Assembly (NCBI GenBank): GCA_041447175.1
Contig: CP166960.1
Coordinates: 1-64,000 of the forward strand
DNA length: 64,000 nt
Source: Candidatus Bathyarchaeia archaeon
GTDB lineage: Archaea > Thermoproteota > Bathyarchaeia > Bathyarchaeales > Bathycorpusculaceae
Reading direction: 5' to 3'
Below are positions 25,584 through 34,862 of the stretch, one piece after another (position 1 is the stretch's first letter; every line of letters starts with the position of its first letter). Below the pieces are notes generated by a model. The model was not told the origin of the DNA and did no database searches. It worked only from the letters and a program-made list of their open reading frames with translations. Made by a program: the position numbers and the translations under genes.

Positions 25584-26339
25584 ATGCAGGCAATTGATGT
25601 TGTCGTTTTAACCAAAAATAGCGAACACCTACTTGACAAATGCTTAGCTAGCATCTACGAAACCGTGCCCGTGAACAAGCTAATTATTGTTGATGGCTTC
25701 AGCACCGACAGCACCCTCAAAATCGTCGAGGACTTTAACCGCCGATACGGCAATGTCGTCATCATAAAAGTCAACGGTTCCCGTGCCCGCGCCCGAGAAA
25801 AAGGCATCCTGCAGGTCTCCACCGAGTGGTTTTTGTTTGCTGACAGCGACATCATCCTCAGCAAAGACTGGTACCAAAAAGCCCAAAAAAGCATGCAGCC
25901 TGACGTGGGCGCCATTTGGGGCATAAACATCGATGTGATTCCCAGCCTAAAACACAAAAGCATTCTGCGGATGCAGACGTTAATTGCCCACGAATGCTTC
26001 CGGCTCCGCGGAGGCACTCACGACACGCTTTTGCGAAGAGACATTGTGAAGGATATAAAAATTCCTGAGCGGCTGCACACATACGAAGACTCCTTTATCA
26101 TAAACTGGATTAAAAATAAAGGCTACAAAGTGGTCGTGGGCAAGGACATTTGCTGTCTACATTACAAGCCGCCCACAAACTGGAACTTCAGCAACGCAGC
26201 CGACGGTGCCCTGCTGGAGCTCAAATGCGGCTTGGTTTACTCCAAAAACTTCCGCTACGCCATCTACTATCCGTTTTTCATGTTCTACTGGTTCCTGCAA
26301 ATAGGCATCCAAAACATGAAACAGCTATTCTCTACTTAG
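25584..26339 (+). CDS. Family 2 glycosyltransferase, paralogue
   Basis: A 251-aa close paralogue of the preceding gene: IIVDGFSTDSTLK, FADSDIIL (DxD), RLRGGTHDTLLRRDIVKDIKIPERLH. An AAGG ribosome-binding site lies right before the ATG. The pair probably came from a tandem duplication. Its 3' end overlaps the convergent PurM-like gene by 15 bp. Confidence 0.8.
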   Translation: MQAIDVVVLTKNSEHLLDKCLASIYETVPVNKLIIVDGFSTDSTLKIVEDFNRRYGNVVIIKVNGSRARAREKGILQVSTEWFLFADSDIILSKDWYQKAQKSMQPDVGAIWGINIDVIPSLKHKSILRMQTLIAHECFRLRGGTHDTLLRRDIVKDIKIPERLHTYEDSFIINWIKNKGYKVVVGKDICCLHYKPPTNWNFSNAADGALLELKCGLVYSKNFRYAIYYPFFMFYWFLQIGIQNMKQLFST

Positions 26340-27335
26340 CGCCCGCCAAAGATGGTCTGAAGCAGGACGCGGCAAAATCTGGCGCTCACCGTTCTCAAGC
26401 GTTATCCACCGTTGCGTTTTGTCTGCCACAAATTCGCCTATAGCCGCTGCGGGAATCTGCCTCTGCCCCAAGTTACAAATGATTTCCGCGGCTTTACCTT
26501 TTTCCGCCGCGATAAGCAGTGCCCCTGAACCGATAAGCTGCATCGGGTCCAAAGTGAAGTGGCTGCAGATTTTGGTGGTTTCTGTTTCAACCGTGATTTT
26601 GTCCCGAAAAATCTGCACCCCTAATCCTGCGGCGTCTGCCATTTCGTGGATGCCTCCTGCGATGCCGCCTTCGGTGGGGTCGTGCATGGCGTGTACTCCG
26701 CCTGTTCGGTAGGCGGTTAAGGCGTCTTTGACCACGCTTATGCGGTTGTAAAAGTTTTTGGCGCGGCTTATTTCCTCTGAGCTGAGGGCGTCTTTGAGTT
26801 CTGTTTCCCTATCCGAAGCTAAGATGGCGGTGCCCTCGATGCCTGCCGTCTTGGTCATAATGACTGTGTCGCCTGCCTTGGCGTTTGCAGCTGTGACGTA
26901 GTTTCCTTTCGGGGTTAAACCCAATGCGCAGCCGACAACGATGGGGTGTGTCAACTCCAGCGTGGATTCTGCGTGTCCCCCCACTATAGCCATGCCTAGC
27001 GCGGAGGCGGCTTCCCCCATTTGGCTGCTGATGGTTTCCACCAAGCTTTGGTCTGCGCCTTCAGGCAGCATCAAGCAAGAGAACAGGAATGCTGGTTCCA
27101 CTCCGCACGTTGCGACGTCGTTGGCGTTTACGTTGACGGCTAGCCATCCGATGCGTTCTTGGGCGCCCGTGATGGGGTCCATGGAGACTATGAGCGATTT
27201 TTCGCCCGCATCGATTACTGCGCTGTCTACGCCTGCTTTGGGTCCCAAGATGACTTCTTTGCGGTTGGCGCCAAGGTTCTTGAAAACCACTTCTCTTAAG
27301 ATGTCTACAGGGATTTTACCGAAAGGCAACTTCAT
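26325..27335 (-). CDS. PurM/AIR-synthase-superfamily protein, HypE/ThiL-like
   Basis: A 336-aa ATP-binding protein of the PurM fold. GVDSAVIDAGEKSLIVSMDPITG is the N-terminal nucleotide/metal region, NVNANDVATCGVEPAFLF, IVGGHAEST and HDPTEGGIAGGIHEMA are family motifs. It ends LSRE without the PRIC cysteine, so it is not a HypE. It is followed upstream on the same strand by an ECF S component, which could point to vitamin (thiamine-like) metabolism, a guess. ATG 27335 is preferred to GTG 27344. Confidence 0.7.
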   Translation of the reverse strand: MKLPFGKIPVDILREVVFKNLGANRKEVILGPKAGVDSAVIDAGEKSLIVSMDPITGAQERIGWLAVNVNANDVATCGVEPAFLFSCLMLPEGADQSLVETISSQMGEAASALGMAIVGGHAESTLELTHPIVVGCALGLTPKGNYVTAANAKAGDTVIMTKTAGIEGTAILASDRETELKDALSSEEISRAKNFYNRISVVKDALTAYRTGGVHAMHDPTEGGIAGGIHEMADAAGLGVQIFRDKITVETETTKICSHFTLDPMQLIGSGALLIAAEKGKAAEIICNLGQRQIPAAAIGEFVADKTQRWITLENGERQILPRPASDHLWRALSRE

Positions 27336-27353
27336 GTTTTGCACATCTTTAGC

Positions 27354-27899
27354 TTAGTATGCGTTGCTTTTAAGCTGTGGGAAAACTCGCTGAACCGCAT
27401 GCATAACCGGCACTGCAATAACTAACCCGATTGACATCTGCACCAAATTGAAGGGCACCTCGACAAGTGCAACGGCAAAGGGGTAGCCCAAAACGAATTG
27501 CTCATAAAGGAAATACCCTGTCACCATTTCTAACCCGCCACACACTACCGCTATGCAGGCGCAAACGGTGGCGTTGTGGATTCTTTTTTGGAGCTTAACG
27601 TTTAGGAACCCAACGATGATGCCTTCAAAGCCTTTGATGATGAGGGTTCCAGGCGCGAAGTAGGCAAACCCCAAGTATGCGTCGGCCAGTGATGCGCCTA
27701 TACCACCTGCTACTCCTCCAACTATGGGGCCAAACACTAAGGCGGCTATGTAGATGATGGGTTCGCCCAAGTTGAAGTAGCCTGAGGTGGCGGGTATTGT
27801 TATTGGGGGAATTAAGCCAGTAACCACAAAGACAAGGGAGGCAAACACCGCGGCGGTTGTAATGATAACTGTTGTTTTTTGGGTTTGCTTTTGAACCAT
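27354..27899 (-). CDS. ECF transporter S component (substrate-binding membrane subunit)
   Basis: A 181-aa protein with five or six membrane helices. The N-terminal IPPITIPATSGYFNLGEP and IYIAALVFGPIVGGVAGGIG are typical of the family that includes vitamin and vitamin-precursor S components (PF07155-like). The EcfA/EcfT energising genes are not here, as is common. The substrate is unknown. It probably forms an operon with the PurM-like gene 18 bp downstream. Confidence 0.75.
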   Translation of the reverse strand: MVQKQTQKTTVIITTAAVFASLVFVVTGLIPPITIPATSGYFNLGEPIIYIAALVFGPIVGGVAGGIGASLADAYLGFAYFAPGTLIIKGFEGIIVGFLNVKLQKRIHNATVCACIAVVCGGLEMVTGYFLYEQFVLGYPFAVALVEVPFNLVQMSIGLVIAVPVMHAVQRVFPQLKSNAY

Positions 27900-28038
27900 C
27901 CGCGTATCACCGTGTTATACGGCTATATTTTGCAGGGGTTACATTTAACTTTATTTCGCGTCTCCTTCCCCTTTTGGGTGGAGGGGAAAATCTAAATGGG
28001 AGTTCCCCTCAAAATACCTTGGTTGCGAGTGACAAGTT

Positions 28039-28449
28039 ATGAGCGCAAAACCCGTAAAAGAAGACCCAATTAAAATGCACAAAGATGCCAGCGCCCTGAT
28101 GGAAAACGGCAAACATGAAGAAGCCCGCGACATGTTCATCAAAACAGCCGAGCTTTACTATAAAGGGCAAAACTACTTTGGCGCATCCGAAATGTACTAC
28201 AAAGCAGGAGAATGCTCTTCTGCACTTAAAGAATATGAGAAAGCCGTTGAGCTTTTCACAAAAGCCTCCGAGGTTGCCTTAGACAAGGGTTTTGACCGAT
28301 ATGGCCTAAGTGCCCTTGAGCAAGCCCGAGACTGCCAAAACGCCTTAGGCAACACCAAAGAAGTGGAAGAAATCAACAAGAAACTTGCTGAACTCAAAAA
28401 GAAAAGCGAAGAGCCCGAAGAAGAATCATCATTCTCGGTGTTCTCTTAA
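28039..28449 (+). CDS. Tetratricopeptide/SNAP-like helical-repeat protein
   Basis: A 136-aa soluble protein of helical pairs: ASALMENGKHEEARDMFIKTAELYY, NYFGASEMYYKAGECSSALKEYEKA, and similar units, followed by a Glu-rich tail ending SSFSVFS. The pattern resembles TPR/alpha-SNAP repeats for protein binding. ATG at 28039 directly follows AGTGACAAGTT. Stands alone between an ECF gene and a surface protein. Confidence 0.7.
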   Translation: MSAKPVKEDPIKMHKDASALMENGKHEEARDMFIKTAELYYKGQNYFGASEMYYKAGECSSALKEYEKAVELFTKASEVALDKGFDRYGLSALEQARDCQNALGNTKEVEEINKKLAELKKKSEEPEEESSFSVFS

Positions 28450-28501
28450 CTCTGCACAACTGAATATCTTCCATATCTTTTTTTGTTAAAAAGAAGGAAA
28501 G

Positions 28502-29092
28502 TTAGAGTTTTGTTTTCTGCTGTTTAATTTTTGTGTAACCAACAAATGCTACAATGCACGCCGCAAGGCTAACTAACGCTCCCATTACTCCATATTCAGG
28601 CAGTACGAACGGTGATTGCGTTTCCCAGTTCAAGGTGAACTCATACCAGTCTGGTCCACCCAATAGGTCATCATTAACCAGAATTTTCGCTGTGTAGTCG
28701 TTGCTGGCTGATGGATACTCTTCGATGGCGACTGCGCCTCTGCCGTCATTTACAACGAGAGACGTTATTGACCACTCTGCTGTCGGATGAGGCAGTGGGC
28801 TATCGTATTTATCAGAAAGCGGATCTGTAGACCAATCAGGATACCAAGAATCTCCATCAATGTAGGTGGGTTCATTTGCGCCGTTCCATTTCCCTGGGAG
28901 AGCAAAATTGCGATGTTCATACCAGACAGTAGCGCCTCCGCCCTGAATGTACACGTAGTCGCTTCCATCTACGTATGCTCTAAAATTGACTGCCCCTGAG
29001 TAGGCAGCATTTGCCATTCCCACAGTTGAAATGGTCAAAGCAAGCACAATAACAAGCATCGTTATGGCTTCTATTTTTTTAATTTTGTTCAT
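28502..29092 (-). CDS. Secreted surface protein with C-terminal LPEYG-type anchor signal
   Basis: A 196-aa protein from ATG 29092 (the frame is open to 29170). A signal peptide (TMLVIVLALTISTVGMANA) is followed by a beta-rich exported domain (VDGSDYVYIQGGGATVWYE). The end is FVLPEYGVMGALV, a membrane helix and KIKQQKTKL: a short motif, helix and basic tail, as in archaeosortase-type sorting signals. A similar end is encoded at 62365-62481. Function unknown. Confidence 0.65.
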   Translation of the reverse strand: MNKIKKIEAITMLVIVLALTISTVGMANAAYSGAVNFRAYVDGSDYVYIQGGGATVWYEHRNFALPGKWNGANEPTYIDGDSWYPDWSTDPLSDKYDSPLPHPTAEWSITSLVVNDGRGAVAIEEYPSASNDYTAKILVNDDLLGGPDWYEFTLNWETQSPFVLPEYGVMGALVSLAACIVAFVGYTKIKQQKTKL

Positions 29093-29231
29093 TTTTCCGT
29101 TTCTCCCATTTTCAAGCCCAATTATCTGAGTCAGATATTTTTTATGTAGATATAAAGATTTGTAAATCATGAATCAAAAGAGATGAATAAGTTGTAAAGT
29201 ACCTAATAATCATCTGATAAGTGTTAAGCTT

Positions 29232-30944
29232 ATGACCACCCTTTTTCGGTCCATTTCAGAGCTTCTTGAAGAAATCTCTGCAACAAAAAGCCGTCTGCGA
29301 GCAATCGCTGCCGTAGCGGAGTTTTTGAAAAATCTTGGACCCAGCGAGGTGGAACCCGCTGTCTCGTTCATGCTGGGTCGTGCTTTCCCAAAATGGCGCC
29401 CAAAAACGTTGGAGGTAAGCTGGTCAACCCTAAGCAGCATACTGCAACGGGTCACAGGTGCCGACTGGGGCATCTTTAGCCAAGCTTTCAGCAAAACAGG
29501 CGACATCGGATCCGCAACCAAGACCGTTTATGAGCGAACCAAAATGCAACGCCAAACCGTCCTTTTTCAGCAACCCCTGACCTTAACGGAAATTTGCCGC
29601 AGCCTAGTAGCCATAGCCGACGCTGAAGGTTCAGGCTCCCGCGAAAAAAAGGAACGCATACTCACTACGCTCCTAAGCCAAGCCTCCCCTTTAGAAGCAA
29701 AATATCTTGTGCGAATTTTTGTGGGGGAAATGCGTACGGGTTTTAGTGAGGGGTTGATGGAGCAGGCAGTTGCGAAGGCGTTTGAGGTTCCTTTGGCGGC
29801 GGTGCAGAGGGCAAGCATGGCTTTGGGCGATGTGGGCGAAGTGGCAGCCCTCGCCAAAACAGAGGGCAACGCAGGTTTAGCTAAGGTTTCTTTGAAGGTT
29901 TTTCGCCCCGTGCAGCTGATGCTGGCGCAAGTTGCCGACAACGTAGCCGACGCATTAAAGGAGCACGGCGGAGAGGCAGCCTTTGAGTATAAGTACGATG
30001 GGGCAAGAATCCAAATTCATAAACGCGGCGATGAAGTGCGGGTTTTCAGCAGGCGCCTCACCGACGTAACCCACAGCCTCCCAGAAATCGTGAAAGCCGT
30101 GAAAAGCAACGTCACAGCCAAAGAGGCAATTTTGGAGGGCGAAGTTATCGCTGTTGACAGTGCTGGGGTACCGATTCCTTTTCAGCATTTGATGCGCCGC
30201 TTCAAACGTGTCCACAGCATCGAAGATATAGCTAAACGCATTCCGCTACGACTGTACCTGTTTGACATACTCTACCTCGACGAAACCAACCTCCTTACCG
30301 TACCTTACGTTCAGCGCCGAGAAAAACTCTCTGAAACTGCTGGCGACATACCACTTACAACACAAACAGTCACAGCCACCCCGCAGACAGCTGAAGCTTT
30401 CCTCAAAGACGCCTTGGACGCGGGGCACGAAGGGGTAATGGTGAAAAAACTTGACAGCCCCTATACGCCAGGCACCCGCGGCAAACGGTGGCTTAAAGTA
30501 AAGCCCGTGCTGGAGCCTTTGGACCTTGTGATTACCGCGGCGGAGTGAGGTTATGGGCGTAGGCACAAGTGGCTCTCAGACTATTATTTGGCGGCGCGGG
30601 ACGCAAAGTCAGGCGAGTTTTTGGAGATAGGCAAAACTTTCAAGGGCTTAACGGACGCCGAAATGGAAGACTTGACCAAACGACTTCAAGCCTTAGCCGT
30701 ATCCCACGGCGGACACCGCGTGGTGGTGCTTCCCCAAATCGTGGTGGAGGTCGCCTACAATGAAATCCAGCGTAGCCCCAAATACCCGAGCCAGATGGCT
30801 TTGCGGTTTGCGCGTATAACCCGCATCCGAGACGACAAATCCGCCACGGACGCAGACACAATTCGGCGGGTCAGGGCGATTTATGAGCGGCAGTTTGCCA
30901 AAAAAGGCAGATATAAAACCGCGGAAAACCACAGTGCACTGTGA
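29232..30944 (+). pseudogene. lig: ATP-dependent DNA ligase interrupted by an in-frame TGA
   Basis: The reading frame gives a normal archaeal DNA ligase of about 570 codons: N-terminal DNA-binding domain, nucleotidyl-transfer motif I EYKYDGARIQIH (Lys about 253), motif III LFDILYLD, motif IV EGVMVKK, motif V RWLKVKP. At 30546-30548, right after LDLVITAAE, there is TGA where family members have Trp (AEWGxGRR); the same frame continues GYGRRHKWLSDYYLAARD and the rest of the OB-fold domain to 30944. A G-to-A change of TGG explains it. If real, the protein would lose the OB fold and probably activity. ThiF-like gene follows after 10 bp. Confidence 0.88.
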
Positions 30945-30954
30945 GGCTTAATTT

Positions 30955-32016
30955 ATGAGTGGGCAGCCCGCAAAACCAACCGCCACCGCGACCGAGAAGT
31001 TTGCCAAAGATTTCTACAGTCGCCAAGTTGCACTTCGAGAACTCGGACAAACTGGGCAAGATAAATTGGCTGCGGCCAAAGTTGCCGTGGTTGGCGTTGG
31101 CGGCTTAGGCACTGTTTCCTCGCTTTACCTTGCGTTAGCAGGCGTGGGTTACCTTCGCCTCATCGACATGGATGTGGTGGAAACCAAGAACCTGCACCGC
31201 CAAATCCTCTACACCCCCGAGGACGTGAATTATCCTAAAGCGGAAATGGCGGCAAAGCGGCTGCAGCAGCTCAATCCTCTCATAAAAGTTGAAGCCTTCC
31301 CCGAAAACGTAAACACAGGCAACGTTGAACGTTTATTGTCGGGTGTGGACCTTGTTGTGGACGGGTTAGATAACATGGCAACCCGTTTCCTCGTTAACCG
31401 TGTCTGCGTAAAAAAGAACATTCCCTACGTGTTTGGCGCCGCCATAGGCATGGAAGGCAATCTCTCCGTTTTTGTTCCCTCCGAAACCCCTTGCCTTGAA
31501 TGCGTAATGCCTAACCTCTCCGACAACGACCTGCTCAAATGCAACACCCGAGGCGTCATAGGTGCAACGCCCGGCATAATCGGCGCCATGCAGGCGTTTG
31601 AAGCCATCAAAGTCCTCGCAGGCGTAGGCACACCGTTGAAGGGTAAGTTGATGATTTGCGACTTCACCGACATGTACTTCACCACCATCGACATTGTTAA
31701 ACGCGCCAAATGCCCCGCATGCCAAGGCACCCTGCCTAGAGCGTTGAAGATGAAGCTGGTTTGGCTTTGTGGGCAAGACACCGCCAACATCAACCCTGAA
31801 GCCCCTTTGAACTTGGACCTTGTGCAAGTCAGCGAGCAGGTTCAGCAGCGAGGTCTTCCTGTCAGGGTGAAGTCCAGTTTGGCTTTGATGTTTGAATACA
31901 AAGGCATGGAAGTGAGCGTGTTTCGTGATGGACGTATGCTTGTCAAGAATGTGCCTAACGAGCAAGCGGCTTTAGCAGTTCACCGCGAACTTCTGCAGAT
32001 ATTGAAGTTGAGTTAG
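30955..32016 (+). CDS. ThiF/MoeB/E1-like adenylyltransferase
   Basis: A 353-aa enzyme that adenylates the C-terminal Gly of a ubiquitin-like protein (MoaD/ThiS/SAMP type) for sulfur transfer or conjugation. The Rossmann motif VAVVGVGGLGTVSS and RQILYTPEDV, GLDNMATRFLVN are standard. Zinc Cys pairs are CLEC and CPAC, and a possible catalytic Cys is in LLKCNTRGVIGATPG. The last 85 residues form an extra domain of ubiquitin-like pattern (VRVKSSLALMFEYKGMEVSVF). The partner ubiquitin-like protein is not in the window. Confidence 0.85.
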   Translation: MSGQPAKPTATATEKFAKDFYSRQVALRELGQTGQDKLAAAKVAVVGVGGLGTVSSLYLALAGVGYLRLIDMDVVETKNLHRQILYTPEDVNYPKAEMAAKRLQQLNPLIKVEAFPENVNTGNVERLLSGVDLVVDGLDNMATRFLVNRVCVKKNIPYVFGAAIGMEGNLSVFVPSETPCLECVMPNLSDNDLLKCNTRGVIGATPGIIGAMQAFEAIKVLAGVGTPLKGKLMICDFTDMYFTTIDIVKRAKCPACQGTLPRALKMKLVWLCGQDTANINPEAPLNLDLVQVSEQVQQRGLPVRVKSSLALMFEYKGMEVSVFRDGRMLVKNVPNEQAALAVHRELLQILKLS

Positions 32017-32106
32017 CGGCTCAAACCTTGAATACCCATTCACATTTGACGGGTCGGGCGTTTTTCTTTGAAGTGTTAAATACTAGTGGTTATCAAAACC
32101 GTAAGC

Positions 32107-32601
32107 ATGTCCCAACCCGAGTCATATCTTGACGCAGCGTACATCTTGTCCATTGTCGGCGGAGTATTCATCATGCTTGGAGGCATACTTATCGGCCTAA
32201 TTAGCACAGTCTTGACCTTTACCGCAAGCAGCTTAGGCGCCGTTGTGGGGCTTTTTGGCATTATCTTGGGCGTAACCATCGTTCTCGTAGCCTTGGGTCT
32301 ACGCTTTAAGCCTTCACAACACTCAAAATGGGGCGCAATCATCATTATCCTTTCATCACTCAGCTGGATAGGCAGCATAGGCGGCTTCTTTATCGGTTTT
32401 TTACTTTCCCTTATCGGAGGTATAATCGCAATCGTTTGGCATCCAACAACAACCCCCGCCTATAACGCAACTGTCCCCGAGGCTTCTCCCCCAGCGCAAT
32501 TTTGCCCTAACTGCGGACACCACCTTCCCGCTAACGTGGTCTGCTGCCTCAACTGCGGCAAACAAATCCAGCAAAAATTTGTCTTCTCCCCTCCAAACTG
32601 A
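32107..32601 (+). CDS. Membrane protein with C-terminal zinc ribbon
   Basis: A 164-aa protein from ATG 32107. Three hydrophobic helices with Gly-rich GGVFIMLGGILIG and GIILGVTIVLVALG are followed by CPNCGHHLPANVVCCLNCG, a zinc ribbon on the cytoplasmic side. Proteins with this layout are common in archaea and of unknown function. Confidence 0.65.
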   Translation: MSQPESYLDAAYILSIVGGVFIMLGGILIGLISTVLTFTASSLGAVVGLFGIILGVTIVLVALGLRFKPSQHSKWGAIIIILSSLSWIGSIGGFFIGFLLSLIGGIIAIVWHPTTTPAYNATVPEASPPAQFCPNCGHHLPANVVCCLNCGKQIQQKFVFSPPN

Positions 32602-32810
32602 AAAGGTTTCCTGCTCAAGGAGAGGTCTTGTCTGTGCTCAATCAAAGTTAAATATGTCCCCTCCCGTATTTACAGTGTAATCCTTGCAGTACGGCATTTA
32701 TCACTCACAGTTTTTTGCCTCAACACACTTGGCGGCTGAAAGCAGACTTCGAAAGAAGCTCTAATGATTGCGGTTTCTGAACAACTTGTAGGGAGTATCG
32801 AGGGAGGTTA

Positions 32811-34862
32811 ATGTATTCAGAGACTAACCACGCATCACCCAACCACGGCATGCACTCTAACCATTCTGGCATGAAGCATGAAATGAAGCATCATGCTTCA
32901 GGTGGTATGATGTATGCTGGGCATGTTGGCATGTTCAAAAAACGCTTCTTCATCTGCCTAGCCCTAACCATTCCCGTTTTAGCCCTCTCCCAAGCAATAC
33001 AGACATGGTTTAACTATACTCTGTCCTTGCCCTATCAACCCTACATCCTGCTGTCTTTGGCAGTAGTCATTTACGTTTACGGAGGGTGGCCATTCCTGAA
33101 AGGTTTAACCCAAGAACTCCGCCGCCATCAGCCCGGCATGATGACCCTCATCGGCACCGCCATCTCCGTAGCTTTCTTCTACTCCGCCACAACCGTCTTT
33201 TTCCCCGTAGGCAACGACTTTTTCTGGGAACTCGCAACACTCATCGACGTTATGCTTCTGGGACACTGGATTGAAGCCCGAAGCGTCATGGGCGCCTCAA
33301 AAGCACTGGAAGAACTCGTGAAAATAATCCCCACGACCGCGCATCTAATTCAAACCGGCGCGGTCAAAGATGTTCCGGTTTCAGAATTGCAATCTGGCGA
33401 TGTGGTTTTGGTTCGTCCAGGCGAAAAAATTCCCTCCGACGCCGTGGTGCTTGAAGGGGACTCATTCGTTAATGAGGCGCTTTTAACGGGAGAATCCAAA
33501 CCTGTACACAAAGGGCGAGACGACAAAGTCATTGGCGGCGCCTTGAACGGTGACGGTGCCCTAAAAGCTCGAATTGAGAAAACAGGCGAAGAAACCTATC
33601 TGGCGCAGGTTGTCAAACTTGTTAGGCAAGCTCAAGAAAGCCGTTCCCGAACACAGGATTTAGCTAACCGCGCCGCGGCGCTGCTCTTCTATGTCGCCAT
33701 TGGGGTAGGTGCAGTGACCTATACGGTTTGGGCGTTGCTTGGCAACCTCGAGTTTGCCCTAACCCGCGCCGTCACAGTCTTAGTGATTGCATGCCCCCAT
33801 GCACTTGGCTTAGCAATTCCGCTGGTGGTTGCGCTTTCCACCTCGATAACTGCCAAAAGCGGCATTCTCATACGCAACCGACGCGCCTTTGAAATGGTCC
33901 GACGCGTAGACGCGGTCGTTTTTGACAAGACAGGAACCCTAACCACAGGCGAATTCGGAGTAACTGATGTGGTCTCCTTTATTCCCGAAAACGAGTTGGT
34001 GTCCTTGACGGCTTCTGTGGAGCAAAACTCCGAGCACATCCTCGCCAAAGCCATCACACAATACGCCAACAACAAACACCTCCAAACCTCTGAAGTTGTC
34101 GCCTTCAAAGCTCTTCCCGGCAAAGGAGCAGCAGCAAAAGTGGGCGTCAAAGAAGTTTACGTGGGTAGCTCTCAACTGGTAGCGGAACTGGGAATCAATT
34201 TGACCGACCAAAAAATGGATGCATTGCATAAGGGGGGCAAAACCGTAGTTTTTACCGTGGTCGAAGGAAAACTTGCAGGCGCTTTCGTGCTGTCAGACCA
34301 AATCCGCAAAGAAGCCCAAAAAGCAGTTTCGGAACTCAAAAACAGAGGTATCCGCGTTTTCATGATGACAGGCGATTCCCAGCAAGTTGCCGCAGACGTC
34401 TCCCAAAAACTAGCAATTGACGACTTTTTTGCCCAGGTCTCCCCCAGCCAAAAAGCCGAGAAAATAAAACTGCTCAAAGAGAAAGGGTTAAGAGTAGCCA
34501 TGGTTGGGGATGGCGTGAACGATGCCCCCGCGCTGGTTACAGCTGACGTTGGCATTGCTATCGGGGCAGGCACCGACGTTGCAGTTGAAAGCGCCGACAT
34601 TATCCTTGTAAAAAATGACCCCCAAGACGTCGCAAAAGTTGCCGTGCTCTCTCAGAAGACCTATTCCAAGATGGTTCAGAATCTTTGGTGGGCTGCAGGA
34701 TACAACATTGTTGCCCTTCCACTTGCCGCAGGCGTTTTGGCTGGGTTTGGAGTGGTTATTGACCCAGCGGTCGGCGCGATTTTGATGTCGCTAAGCACCG
34801 TTATAGTCGCTGTCAACAGCCAAACACTGCGCCGCTATGACCCAACAAAAAACCCCGCTTAA
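32811..34862 (+). CDS. copB: Copper-translocating P-type ATPase, CopB type
   Basis: A 683-aa P1B ATPase exporting copper. The N-terminal 45 residues are rich in His and Met (HSNHSGMKHEMKHH) in place of a CxxC domain. The membrane motif is CPH (VIACPHALGLAIP), typical of CopB, with the phosphorylation site DKTGTLTTGE, TGES, MTGDSQQVA and GDGVNDAPAL all intact. GGAGGTTA precedes the ATG by 2-8 nt. No copper chaperone or regulator is adjacent. Its stop overlaps that of the convergent gene in a shared TTAA. Confidence 0.93.
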   Translation: MYSETNHASPNHGMHSNHSGMKHEMKHHASGGMMYAGHVGMFKKRFFICLALTIPVLALSQAIQTWFNYTLSLPYQPYILLSLAVVIYVYGGWPFLKGLTQELRRHQPGMMTLIGTAISVAFFYSATTVFFPVGNDFFWELATLIDVMLLGHWIEARSVMGASKALEELVKIIPTTAHLIQTGAVKDVPVSELQSGDVVLVRPGEKIPSDAVVLEGDSFVNEALLTGESKPVHKGRDDKVIGGALNGDGALKARIEKTGEETYLAQVVKLVRQAQESRSRTQDLANRAAALLFYVAIGVGAVTYTVWALLGNLEFALTRAVTVLVIACPHALGLAIPLVVALSTSITAKSGILIRNRRAFEMVRRVDAVVFDKTGTLTTGEFGVTDVVSFIPENELVSLTASVEQNSEHILAKAITQYANNKHLQTSEVVAFKALPGKGAAAKVGVKEVYVGSSQLVAELGINLTDQKMDALHKGGKTVVFTVVEGKLAGAFVLSDQIRKEAQKAVSELKNRGIRVFMMTGDSQQVAADVSQKLAIDDFFAQVSPSQKAEKIKLLKEKGLRVAMVGDGVNDAPALVTADVGIAIGAGTDVAVESADIILVKNDPQDVAKVAVLSQKTYSKMVQNLWWAAGYNIVALPLAAGVLAGFGVVIDPAVGAILMSLSTVIVAVNSQTLRRYDPTKNPA

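Noticed and set aside
30546-30548. TGA as a recoded Trp or selenocysteine codon
   Set aside because: TGA is clearly a stop elsewhere (for example the TGATG junction at 3993-3997, and the S5-type overlaps). No SECIS-like context was identified and Trp, not Cys, is expected at the position.
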